Source of the DNA: a virus
Virus record (IMG/VR): IMGVR_UViG_3300030333_006232
Coordinates: 1 to 27,833 of that record
Strand: one strand, 5' to 3'
Length of the DNA stretch: 27,833 nt
The position numbers and the translations under genes were made by a program. The notes under the pieces were generated by a model. The model did no database searches, was not told the DNA's origin, and saw only the letters and a list, made by a program, of their open reading frames with translations. Shown here piece after piece: positions 19,036-24,993 of this stretch (position 1 is the first letter of the stretch; each line of letters starts with the position of its first letter).

Positions 19036-20356
19036 TTATCATCTCCTCTATTGAATTATGTATCTTACATTTATTACCATCATATCCTAAATCTACATTA
19101 CCACTATCTCCGTATCTAACTTTGCTAGCACATAAGGTTATAATATTTTTACCCTTACCTTTTTCACCTTGAACCTTATAATCATAATAAGAGAAGAATA
19201 CATTTTCAGCAACCTGCTCAATAGCTCCACTTTCTGCTAGGTCTGATAGTTGAGGCATTAAAGCTTTACCTCTAGAACCTGCTCTTTCTATAAATCTGTT
19301 TAACTGAGATGCAAGAACAACAACTGCTCCAGTATCTTTTGCTAACCATTTATAATCATTGACAAGTTTTTCTATTTGAAGCCTTCTCTGGTCCTCTTTA
19401 CCTTTACAGGCTATAAGCTGAATATAATCATCAAATATTATATCAGGTTTAAATCGCTTAACCTCACTTGATGATGATGCAAAGTCTTTAACGTTGTCAA
19501 ACATTAAAAATTTATCTTTTGAGTATTTCTTTTTAATGTGAGCAACAGCAGTATTAAAAAACTTAATATCATTCTCTTCAAATATATTCTTCCTAACCTT
19601 ACCATAAGAAAGCTGTTGTGATTCAAGGCATATAATCTTTTTAAGTAATTCAGAATTAGGTAATTCCCTACTAAAAAATATAGCTCTATATCCTTGTTCT
19701 AAAACGTTAGCTAACATATTAATCATAACAGTAGTCTTGCCATGACCTGGCCTACCTCCTATGATTGTAATCTCGCCTCTAGTTAATCCACCTGAGAATT
19801 TATCAATATTAGCATATCCTGTTGTGATTAACTTTGTTGTCTTATTTTTAATGCTATCTACAGTTTCATCTATAACATCCTGTATATCTGATGCAATGGA
19901 TGGTTTATTATTTAATATTTCTCCTAATATAGAATGAGTTTCGCTGATAGTTTGATATATATCCTCTTTATTATTCATAGTTTGGGTTTTAATCTCTTCA
20001 GCTTTTACGATAACTTGTCTCATGAGGAATTTATCATAAAGTTTTTTTGCATACAATTCAGTCATACCTTCAAGGCACGTGTCTCCTGTACAATTAACAA
20101 CATAGTAATGCGTTAAACCTCTATTAATTTCATGTTGGTTTAAAGACATTGTAACTGTACGTGTATCTACAACTTCTTTTTTACTCTTCATGTATTTTAT
20201 TTTTTTCCAAAGCAATTTGGCTCTGTCTTGATAAAATACTTCTATATCTGTGAAATATTTAGCTACAGCCTCATACTCACCTTCATGATTTATTACAGAG
20301 CCTAATACAGCATCTTCCGTAACCTTATCATACGGTAATGTTATTGCATTTACCAT
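19013..20356 (-). CDS. DnaB-like replicative helicase
   Basis: This 447-aa protein has a GGGGGAG SD just before its ATG. Residues 1-150 match the DnaB N-terminal domain (TEDAVLGSVINHEG). The C-terminal RecA-like domain carries Walker A GRPGHGKTT (201-209), the conserved SRE at 229-231, Walker B IIFDD (306-310) and the polar motif ASQLNR (349-354), followed by LSDLAESGAIEQVAENV, typical of DnaB. It would unwind the fork 5'-3' as a hexameric ring. No primase domain is fused and no primase or polymerase gene is seen in the window, so these are elsewhere or come from the host. It ends over the start of the RuvC-like gene. Confidence 0.92.
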   Translation of the reverse strand: MVNAITLPYDKVTEDAVLGSVINHEGEYEAVAKYFTDIEVFYQDRAKLLWKKIKYMKSKKEVVDTRTVTMSLNQHEINRGLTHYYVVNCTGDTCLEGMTELYAKKLYDKFLMRQVIVKAEEIKTQTMNNKEDIYQTISETHSILGEILNNKPSIASDIQDVIDETVDSIKNKTTKLITTGYANIDKFSGGLTRGEITIIGGRPGHGKTTVMINMLANVLEQGYRAIFFSRELPNSELLKKIICLESQQLSYGKVRKNIFEENDIKFFNTAVAHIKKKYSKDKFLMFDNVKDFASSSSEVKRFKPDIIFDDYIQLIACKGKEDQRRLQIEKLVNDYKWLAKDTGAVVVLASQLNRFIERAGSRGKALMPQLSDLAESGAIEQVAENVFFSYYDYKVQGEKGKGKNIITLCASKVRYGDSGNVDLGYDGNKCKIHNSIEEMINDTIPFK

Positions 20357-20372
20357 TTTCTCCCCCTTACAT

Positions 20373-20546
20373 TTAGTCCTTGTTCTCTAACTCTTTTATT
20401 CTTATCTCTGTAGAATCTATAAGTTTCTGAGTAATAGGTGTCCAAAATTCAGTAACACCACCCTTATTAGCCTTATAATATTCTAAATCCTCCTTAAGCC
20501 AAGATATTATGAGTTTTCTGTCCTTCCTTCCTGTTTTTCTTGCCAT
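20373..20546 (-). CDS. 57-aa protein between helicase and upstream gene
   Basis: A frame of 57 codons starts at an ATG with AGGAG five bases upstream (MARKTGRKDRKLIISWLKED...) and ends 16 bases before the helicase start. It is basic at the N-terminus, with Trp and Tyr in the middle (EFWTPITQKL) and a charged C-terminal helix. It overlaps the end of the preceding gene by 40 bases in another frame. The good SD and the way it fills the 150-bp gap support a real gene. Family and function unknown; a helicase accessory or loader role can be suggested only from its position. Confidence 0.6.
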   Translation of the reverse strand: MARKTGRKDRKLIISWLKEDLEYYKANKGGVTEFWTPITQKLIDSTEIRIKELENKD

Positions 20547-20731
20547 TCTTTCTCCTGCTTAATTGATTCTTCTTTTATTGCATCATACAGTGTATCAGGT
20601 GCAATCTCGTTTACTTTATATACTCTCATACCATCTTGAGTAGGAAATCCTTCAATAGGTTCTCCTTTAAAGTATATTCCCCACTCATTTTTAGAAAGTA
20701 CTCTAGTTAATAATTCGTATATCTTAACCAT
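20507..20731 (-). CDS. Small hypothetical protein
   Basis: The likely start is the ATG at 20731 (74 aa, MVKIYELLTRVLSKNEWGIY...), with GAGAGGTAGGA just upstream. The frame stays open to an ATG at 20923, but using it would overlap the 80-aa gene by 128 bases. The region between (20732-20795) also reads as a plausible Glu-rich helix, so a start at an internal GTG (for example 20839) cannot be excluded. The protein has a compact aromatic middle (GIYFKGEPIEGFPTQDGMRVY) and a charged Glu/Lys tail. No family recognised. Confidence 0.5.
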   Translation of the reverse strand: MVKIYELLTRVLSKNEWGIYFKGEPIEGFPTQDGMRVYKVNEIAPDTLYDAIKEESIKQEKEWQEKQEGRTENS

Positions 20732-20795
20732 TCCTACCTCTCTTTCTTCTATAATTGCTCTTTTTTTTTCCTCTTCAAGCTCACATTTAAGTGCT

Positions 20796-21038
20796 TCATT
20801 TAGACTCAGGAACTTCTTGTTGCTTCTCGTCACGTACACTGTCGCTAGCTCTGTCTTTATTAAGCTCTTCAGCTTGCTTGTCAAGGAACTCTTTGAATTT
20901 TTTTTCATCTTTCTTAAACTCAAAATACTTACTTAGAAGTGTTTCTAGATTTATTATTCGCATCTTTGCTACCTCTAGTACTTGAACTGCTTGTTCCAGC
21001 TGACTTGCTACTTGTCTTATTGTTGGCTTTTTTGCCAT
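20796..21038 (-). CDS. Small coiled-coil protein
   Basis: This 80-aa protein has a strong GAGGAGGG SD before its ATG. Residues 8-36 show heptad-like hydrophobics (VASQLEQAVQVLEVAKMRII), followed by an extremely charged Lys/Glu tail. It overlaps the preceding 93-aa gene by 110 bases in another frame. It looks like a small oligomeric helical protein; function unknown. Confidence 0.6.
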   Translation of the reverse strand: MAKKPTIRQVASQLEQAVQVLEVAKMRIINLETLLSKYFEFKKDEKKFKEFLDKQAEELNKDRASDSVRDEKQQEVPESK

Positions 21039-21210
21039 CTTTACCCTCCTCTAATTTAACATCATCGACTAAATCAATGTGTTCTGTTGTTGATGATTTT
21101 TCACTCAATCCATCCATTGTATGTGTCATGCCTCTAACTATATCTTCAAGTGATTTAACTTGTGCTTTCAACATATCAATATCTTTTTCCATATCTATTG
21201 CTCTTCCCAT
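20929..21210 (-). CDS. Small coiled-coil protein with Ser/Lys-rich tail
   Basis: This 93-aa protein starts after AAGGAGAAGTT. Residues 5-35 form a heptad helix (MEKDIDMLKAQVKSLEDIV). After an acidic stretch (DLVDDVKLEEG) the last 35 residues are low-complexity Ser/Thr/Lys/Asn, encoded exactly where the frame overlaps the 80-aa gene. That tail may be a by-product of the overlap or a real disordered, basic tail. No family recognised. Confidence 0.55.
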   Translation of the reverse strand: MGRAIDMEKDIDMLKAQVKSLEDIVRGMTHTMDGLSEKSSTTEHIDLVDDVKLEEGKDGKKANNKTSSKSAGTSSSSTRGSKDANNKSRNTSK

Positions 21211-21223
21211 AACTTCTCCTTAT

Positions 21224-21445
21224 TTACATTCCATAAATTTCATTAAAATACTTTCCTGCCAACTCATCTCTTCTTTTTTTCAAACTATCAATAAATTTAT
21301 TTGTAACAACTGAACCATGGTTTGTTACTTCTCCCATATTAACCTCAGCTGTAAATATCATTTCTGAATAATGTTTGATTACATCCATAGTAGATTCTAA
21401 TTTCATCTGCTTACTATAATCTATCAATTGTATTTTTTTCTCCAT
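21224..21445 (-). CDS. Small hypothetical protein
   Basis: This 73-aa protein (MEKKIQLIDYSKQMKLESTM...) has a near-perfect AAAGGAGG SD four bases before its ATG. It is mostly helical, with a basic patch (SLKKRRDELAGKYF) near the C-terminus. Its SD faces pyrimidine-rich sequence upstream that could pair with it (see the hairpin entry at 21450-21499). No family recognised; in an operon with the SSB upstream and coiled-coil genes downstream. Confidence 0.6.
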   Translation of the reverse strand: MEKKIQLIDYSKQMKLESTMDVIKHYSEMIFTAEVNMGEVTNHGSVVTNKFIDSLKKRRDELAGKYFNEIYGM

Positions 21446-21449
21446 ATAA

Positions 21450-21499
21450 CCTCCTTTTTTTTTGAGGGAGAGGGAGGAGATGTTATGTGGACACCTCCC
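21450..21499 (-). promoter_or_regulatory. Candidate translational-control hairpins before the 73-aa gene
   Basis: In minus-strand RNA, GGGAGG (21499-21494) with adjacent TGT can pair with ACA plus CCTCCC (21477-21472). The same CCTCCC, or the CTCCC next to it, can instead pair with the SD GGAGG (21454-21450) across an A-tract. The two pairings exclude each other, so access to the SD could be switched. Seen by eye; not folded. Confidence 0.3.
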
Positions 21500-21508
21500 C
21501 CCTTAGCT

Positions 21509-21649
21509 TTATTTAGTATGTCTATAGATTGTAGCTCTAGATACTCCTGACATCCGCACGATATCTTTAACAGGAATACCCATTTTACGCATAAATCTTA
21601 TAAACACTCTTCTAACTTTATTAACCTTTCTTCTAGAATGGTATTTCAT
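21509..21649 (-). CDS. Small helix-turn-helix protein
   Basis: I chose the ATG at 21649 (46 aa) because AGGAGGAGAAG lies directly before it; the frame extends further up but only inside the SSB gene. The N-terminus is very basic (MKYHSRRKVNKVRRVFIRF) and the C-terminus is a clear HTH of the resolvase/transposase type (GIPVKDIVRMSGVSRATIYR). It is the size of a bare HTH domain, with no catalytic part. It overlaps the SSB stop by 17 bases. It may be a DNA-binding regulator of the phage. Confidence 0.7.
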   Translation of the reverse strand: MKYHSRRKVNKVRRVFIRFMRKMGIPVKDIVRMSGVSRATIYRHTK

Positions 21650-22268
21650 CTTCTCCTCCTGAAATATCAATCTTCTCTCCTTCAGCCCATTTTTTAATAA
21701 ACTTGGAGTCCCAATACTGCTTTCTTTCTCCTTTGTTATTAGTCCATGGTCTACCAAGGTCAACAAATGCTATACAAGGCTGTCCTAGTGTATCTTCAGG
21801 TGTTAGATTAGGAAGCAATTTAACTTCTATATCATTACCATCAATAGTTCTAGTTTCAACAGGACATTCAATCCCTATTGAATCACAGAATCTTAGATAC
21901 CCTGCATTACCCTCAGAATTTGACTTAAACGTGTCATTTTCGCCAGGTTCTAGGAATCTCCATACTGTACCCCTAAACTTATAACCAACGTATGGTTTTC
22001 CACTTGTATCTTCCATTTCTCCAGCAATATTCTTAAACTGGAATGTTTGGCCTTCATTTTCTTTAGATGCTTGGAACGTATAAGTATAAAGTCTAGCTTT
22101 AAACTCACCTTTCTTAACATCCACTATTTTAGATTCACATCCAATGATATGACCAAAGTACTCGCCTTTAGCAATAGGCTGAGTTGCTCTTTTCTTTTCT
22201 TCCTTACCTGGAATAAAGAAACTTTCTTCTCTGGTAGTTTCATTAAACATCTCATTTACGTCTGCCAT
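21633..22268 (-). CDS. Single-stranded DNA-binding protein (DUF669-like)
   Basis: This 211-aa protein starts within the stop codon of the annealing-protein gene (TAATG). It has the look of the phage DUF669 family: an N-terminal FNET...FIPGKEE region, then an OB-like beta region (KGEYFGHIIGCESKIVDVKK). The final residues GGEDEIPF form the acidic, Ile-Pro-Phe tip typical of SSB proteins, which recruits partner enzymes. DUF669 proteins are commonly encoded beside annealing proteins and nucleases. It should coat ssDNA during replication and annealing recombination. Confidence 0.8.
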   Translation of the reverse strand: MADVNEMFNETTREESFFIPGKEEKKRATQPIAKGEYFGHIIGCESKIVDVKKGEFKARLYTYTFQASKENEGQTFQFKNIAGEMEDTSGKPYVGYKFRGTVWRFLEPGENDTFKSNSEGNAGYLRFCDSIGIECPVETRTIDGNDIEVKLLPNLTPEDTLGQPCIAFVDLGRPWTNNKGERKQYWDSKFIKKWAEGEKIDISGGEDEIPF

Positions 22269-22840
22269 TATTTACCTCCTTGTTTTTTATCTTTTTGCAT
22301 GTTTTGTACTTTTTCAATACAGGCTTCGTAGTTGTTAGCATTTATATCCATACTAGCAACTTTTTTCTTCAAGTCATTAACAAGCTCTTTACCTAAAGGT
22401 TTAGCTGTGTCATACAACTTATTTGCTTCTCCATCAGTTAAAGCATCAGGCTCAGGTAAATCCTCACCTGCATAGATATATAATCCTAATCCATGTAATG
22501 CTATAGCTTTAGCTAATGCTCGTTGTAGACTTGTATTAATTTGAAAAGCATTTGGCTTTTCTATTGCGTTGTTCCTATTGTCTAGTACAGGATGAATCTG
22601 TGATAGTGATATACCATCAACTTCTACCCATACATCAACAAAATAACCACACTCTGTTTTAAAGAATGGCGAACCATCCTCTGCTTTTGTTACTCCCCAT
22701 CTTGCATTTGGACAGGCACGTTTAAGTTCCTGCACTGCAAAAGACCAAGACAAGTAATTAAATTGACCTTTCTTCTCAACATATTTACTTACGTCAGTCT
22801 TAAAGAGCTTCATGAATGTGCTTTGTGTTGTTTTACTCAT
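22268..22840 (-). CDS. DUF1071-type ssDNA-annealing recombinase (Sak3-like)
   Basis: This 190-aa protein has AAGGAG five bases before its ATG. It shows the DUF1071 pattern: FNYLSWSFAVQELKRACPNA near residues 27-46, a beta segment (YFVDVWVEVDGISLSQIHPV), then NAFQINTSLQRALAKAIALH and GLGLYIYAGEDLPEP. This family is placed with Rad52/Erf-like single-strand annealing proteins. With the SSB downstream and a Cas4-like exonuclease upstream it forms a complete end-resection and annealing module. The C-terminal 50 residues are charged and helical. Confidence 0.85.
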   Translation of the reverse strand: MSKTTQSTFMKLFKTDVSKYVEKKGQFNYLSWSFAVQELKRACPNARWGVTKAEDGSPFFKTECGYFVDVWVEVDGISLSQIHPVLDNRNNAIEKPNAFQINTSLQRALAKAIALHGLGLYIYAGEDLPEPDALTDGEANKLYDTAKPLGKELVNDLKKKVASMDINANNYEACIEKVQNMQKDKKQGGK

Positions 22841-22849
22841 ATTTACTCC

Positions 22850-23626
22850 TTATCGTTGTGGGTTACAGTGGTCTAGAAACTGACAATAATTACATTGCCA
22901 CTCTTGTACAGGTGAAACACCTTTTCTAAACGGAGGTAACCCTTGTTCATGTTCATCATTTACATTTTTCCAGAACAAGTAGGCTCTTGAAACGTAGGTG
23001 AGAGGTACCGACACTGCTCTCATCATTGATGTATCTTTATTATAAAAATACAAGTACATTCCATCAAGCCTACCCATCTGTTCTCTTATTGCATAACCAT
23101 ACGTACCTAATTGTAACTCATAATGTATGGAAGGGTTAAATGCGGGTTTTCTCCCGAATTTCATCTTCCATGAATATCCTCCACAAGTTTTCAGGTCGTA
23201 CAGATAGACCTCTTCTCCTTCTGCAACAATATCATAAAAACCTCTAACATTCAGGTCCTCAATTCTAATCTCTTGCTCAGTATGAAACTTTAACCCTTTT
23301 TCTTTATTATTAATTTCTTTTTCTTGATTATGTACACTATTATGTACACTATTATGTACTCTATTATAGTGCGTAAGAGCTTTTTCAAAATCATCATGTA
23401 CAAGATTACCTAATCTTAGCAATCTTTTTGTTTTATCATCAAGTGGGTTTGTTGGTTCTACTTTTTCTACGGATTCAAAGTATAATTTTCTTGAACAACT
23501 ACCAGCACCACTAGCATGATACCAGCTTTCATTACCCTTATACCTTTCTAATCGATTTTCTTCCTGTTTTTTATCAAGATAATCGGTATATATACCTTCT
23601 ATATCAATCGGACTATTAATCGGCAT
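22850..23626 (-). CDS. Cas4-like PD-(D/E)XK exonuclease with Fe-S cluster motif
   Basis: This 258-aa protein has the RecB/Cas4 nuclease pattern in order: ASGAGSCSRKLYF with C44, RLGNLVHDDF with H77, VRGFYDIVA with D132, LYDLKT with D144 and K146, and the QLGTYGYAI helix. C44 and the C-terminal cysteines C245, C248 and C254 (WQCNYCQFLDHC) are the four ligands expected for a [4Fe-4S] cluster. It would resect DNA ends to produce single strands for the annealing protein. Residues 90-100 hold a VHNS repeat, an expansion between motifs. The gene overlaps the RHH gene by 11 bases and has a weak SD, so coupling is likely. Confidence 0.85.
   Translation of the reverse strand: MPINSPIDIEGIYTDYLDKKQEENRLERYKGNESWYHASGAGSCSRKLYFESVEKVEPTNPLDDKTKRLLRLGNLVHDDFEKALTHYNRVHNSVHNSVHNQEKEINNKEKGLKFHTEQEIRIEDLNVRGFYDIVAEGEEVYLYDLKTCGGYSWKMKFGRKPAFNPSIHYELQLGTYGYAIREQMGRLDGMYLYFYNKDTSMMRAVSVPLTYVSRAYLFWKNVNDEHEQGLPPFRKGVSPVQEWQCNYCQFLDHCNPQR
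23327..23362 (+). repeat. Three 12-bp tandem repeats inside the Cas4-like gene
   Basis: ATTATGTACACT occurs at 23327-23338 and 23339-23350, with a third copy differing by one base at 23351-23362. On the coding strand this gives VHNSVHNSVHN. The unit length of 12 keeps the frame, and identity between units indicates recent slippage. Confidence 0.85.
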
Positions 23627-23813
23627 TATTAGCCCTATTTACGCATCCTTCAATTAAATCATTTAAACAATCATTCACAGAATTAAAGCCTAAGATGTAA
23701 GATGTTCCTTTAAACTTTCTCCAAATATCTTTATCTACTTTTAATTGGTATGTTGTTATGTTCTCTTTTGGCTTTTTATCTTCTACTGAATAATCAGATT
23801 TGATTGGTTTCAT
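23616..23813 (-). CDS. Putative ribbon-helix-helix regulator
   Basis: I chose the ATG at 23813 (65 aa, MKPIKSDYSVEDKK...) since GGAAAGGG lies seven bases upstream; an ATG at 23858 has no SD and lies inside the promoter. The segment NITTYQLKVDKDIWRKFKG followed by TSYILGFNSVNDCLNDLIEG reads as beta strand, helix, turn, helix, as in MetJ/Arc-type RHH DNA-binding proteins. It is the first gene of the replication-recombination operon, and an inverted repeat overlapping its promoter is a natural autoregulatory operator. Function as a repressor is inference. Confidence 0.6.
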   Translation of the reverse strand: MKPIKSDYSVEDKKPKENITTYQLKVDKDIWRKFKGTSYILGFNSVNDCLNDLIEGCVNRANNAD

Positions 23814-23828
23814 ATTATATCCCTTTCC

Positions 23829-23877
23829 ATATGTATATCCACATACATATATTATCATTTATTAATATTTATTACAA
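23829..23877 (-). promoter_or_regulatory. Promoter and inverted-repeat operator of the replication operon
   Basis: On the minus strand TTGTAA (23877-23872), a 17-bp spacer and TAATAT (23854-23849), preceded by TGA, form a reasonable sigma70-type promoter. The inverted repeat ATATGTAT (23829-23836) / ATACATAT (23843-23850), with a 6-bp spacer, covers the -10 and the presumed start site. A dimeric regulator bound there would block initiation. Upstream at 23910-23929 are two direct TGTCTCAAT copies 11 bp apart. Confidence 0.5.
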
Positions 23878-23909
23878 GCAATTTATTTTATAATTTTTAA
23901 ATAATTTGA

Positions 23910-23929
23910 TGTCTCAATTGTGTCTCAAT
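23910..23929. repeat. Two direct 9-bp repeats one helical turn apart
   Basis: TGTCTCAAT occurs at 23910-23918 and 23921-23929, an 11-bp period. They lie between the terminator at 23930 and the promoter at 23872, roughly 70-90 bp upstream of the predicted start, a usual place for an activator site. Confidence 0.5.
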
Positions 23930-23966
23930 AAAAAAAGGGCTACTCCCAAAATGGTTTCACCCTTTT
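23930..23966 (-). terminator. Rho-independent terminator after the 80-aa membrane protein gene
   Basis: On the minus strand AAAAGGG (23966-23960) pairs with CCCTTTT, with an inner CCA/TGG pair, and a T-run continues to 23930. It separates the early region from the replication operon. The plus strand also has T-rich sequence after the hairpin, so it may act in both directions. Confidence 0.65.
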
Positions 23967-23974
23967 CCTTTTTC

Positions 23975-24217
23975 TTATTGAATTACTGCTTTAACTTCAA
24001 CAGGTAATTCAACCTCCTCCCTAATGACTTCTTCAGGTTCTATTGTCTCTAGGACATCTAATCGGTCCATAAGAAATCCAACCTCTCTAGTCATTATACT
24101 AACCTCAGTATCTAGTGTTGTCAATACGGATATTAGATTACTGCTTTTAACAGAGTTCCAAGTACACCATATTGTTAATGCAATCACTATATACCACACA
24201 GGGTTTGCTTTTTTCAT
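23975..24217 (-). CDS. Small single-pass membrane protein
   Basis: I chose the ATG at 24217 (80 aa) because AAGGAG lies five bases upstream; the frame extends to 24247 without SD. After MKKANP comes one hydrophobic segment (VWYIVIALTIWCTW, residues 7-20), then a helical coiled-coil-like part (EVSIMTREVGFLMDRLDVLE) and an acidic Glu/Val-rich tail. This is an N-in or N-out anchored protein with a soluble C-terminus. Size and layout would fit a lysis-accessory or superinfection-related protein, but nothing in the sequence decides this. It follows a 24-aa membrane peptide gene. Confidence 0.6.
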   Translation of the reverse strand: MKKANPVWYIVIALTIWCTWNSVKSSNLISVLTTLDTEVSIMTREVGFLMDRLDVLETIEPEEVIREEVELPVEVKAVIQ

Positions 24218-24233
24218 AGTATCTCCTTTTTCT

Positions 24234-24308
24234 TTATCTATTAACATATTTTATAATCTCATACGTAAAATACAATATAAACAATATTGCAAGTATTCCT
24301 AATATCAA
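24234..24308 (-). CDS. 24-aa membrane peptide with TTG start
   Basis: A 24-codon frame begins with TTG at 24308, five bases after GGGAGG, and overlaps the TGA stop of the preceding gene (TTGA), so it can be translated by termination-reinitiation. The product is almost all hydrophobic (ILGILAILFILYFTYEI) with a KYVNR end, that is, one membrane helix with a positive tail. It is just before the 80-aa membrane protein gene. The SD and coupling make it likely real, although very short. Confidence 0.5.
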   Translation of the reverse strand: MILGILAILFILYFTYEIIKYVNR

Positions 24309-24499
24309 TCAGTCCTCCCTTCGTTTTTATCTATTCCATAATATTCTTCTTCACTCATTCCTTTATACTCCCAAATATGGATATTGTTATCAAGTATCGT
24401 GTCCATATCATCCAACTTAGGCAAGTTAAATTCATCATAATCAAGGTCAAAGCCTCCATTATTCAGAAAGTCCATTGCTTTATCTTTTATTAAGCTCAT
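24305..24499 (-). CDS. Small acidic protein
   Basis: This 64-aa protein has GGGGAGG directly before its ATG. It is strongly acidic (FDLDYDEFNLPKLDDMD, MSEEEYYGIDKNEG), a composition seen in DNA-mimic and host-takeover proteins of phages, but that is only an analogy. Its start overlaps the stop of the mini zinc-finger gene (ATGA) and its stop overlaps the start of the 24-aa peptide. No family recognised. Confidence 0.6.
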   Translation of the reverse strand: MSLIKDKAMDFLNNGGFDLDYDEFNLPKLDDMDTILDNNIHIWEYKGMSEEEYYGIDKNEGRTD

Positions 24500-24615
24500 T
24501 TCACCTCCCCTGTTCCATTACATTTAGGACATATTATTCCATCACCTTCCATAAAAATATCATGTCCTGTTCCTTCACATTTTTCACATTCTACCCAATC
24601 TTTTATTAAGTTCAT
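24496..24615 (-). CDS. 39-aa DnaJ-like double zinc-finger protein
   Basis: A 39-codon frame starts at 24615 after GGAGGGCAA. It contains two CxxCxGxG motifs, CEKCEGTG and CPKCNGTG, separated by 16 residues. These are the zinc-binding units of the DnaJ Cys-rich domain, here isolated with little else. Its stop overlaps the start of the 64-aa gene (ATGA). Such minimal proteins are found in phages; it may bind zinc and a host chaperone client or nucleic acid. Confidence 0.75.
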   Translation of the reverse strand: MNLIKDWVECEKCEGTGHDIFMEGDGIICPKCNGTGEVK

Positions 24616-24779
24616 TTGCCCTCCTTATATTTCCAATTTCCATTGTAATATTCTATGATATCCTGTTTCAATGATTTAACCTTATATTCTCCAACTGCTA
24701 TCTCATAAATAACCTCAATAGCTTCTTCTAACTGATTTGATGTTCCAAGCCATTCCCTGACTTTTTCTTTTGTTATCAT
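24612..24779 (-). CDS. 55-aa hypothetical protein
   Basis: I chose the ATG at 24779 since AAAAAGGAGAAGGA lies just before it. The product (MITKEKVREWLGTSNQLEEA...) starts with a helix-turn-like segment KVREWLGTSNQLEEAIEVI and ends in a Lys/Tyr-rich tail. No family recognised. It overlaps its neighbours on both sides by four bases, as usual in this operon. Confidence 0.6.
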   Translation of the reverse strand: MITKEKVREWLGTSNQLEEAIEVIYEIAVGEYKVKSLKQDIIEYYNGNWKYKEGK

Positions 24780-24970
24780 TCCTTCTCCTTTTTTAATTTC
24801 TTCCTTAACCATACTCCTTCTAATGTCTTTTCTTTAAATTTAATTTCAGTTTCACACTCATCACACCACCCTGTTGTTCCATCAATGTCGCTATCATATT
24901 CGTTTGTGTTAGCATCTACCCAAGCCTTTACAAATATGTTTGTTCCTCCGCATTTATTACATACTATCAT
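24776..24970 (-). CDS. Small zinc-ribbon protein
   Basis: I chose the ATG at 24970 (64 aa, MIVCNKCGGTNIFVKAW...) because AAAAAGGAG lies six bases upstream; the longer frame to 25066 runs through a structured leader. CNKCGG near the start and CDEC about 37 residues later form a zinc ribbon, followed by a basic C-terminus (RKKLKKEKE). Its leader can form an H-type pseudoknot (24994-25035), so it is the first gene of a transcript and probably controlled at the RNA level. Confidence 0.65.
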   Translation of the reverse strand: MIVCNKCGGTNIFVKAWVDANTNEYDSDIDGTTGWCDECETEIKFKEKTLEGVWLRKKLKKEKE

Positions 24971-24993
24971 TATCTTCTCCTTTTTCTTATTAT

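Noticed and set aside
20939-21313. 124-codon plus-strand open frame
   Set aside because: Antisense to three minus-strand genes with SDs; Leu/Ser-rich shadow composition.
23327-23362. Short direct repeats as a CRISPR-like array
   Set aside because: Units are 12 bp without spacers and encode amino-acid repeats in frame.
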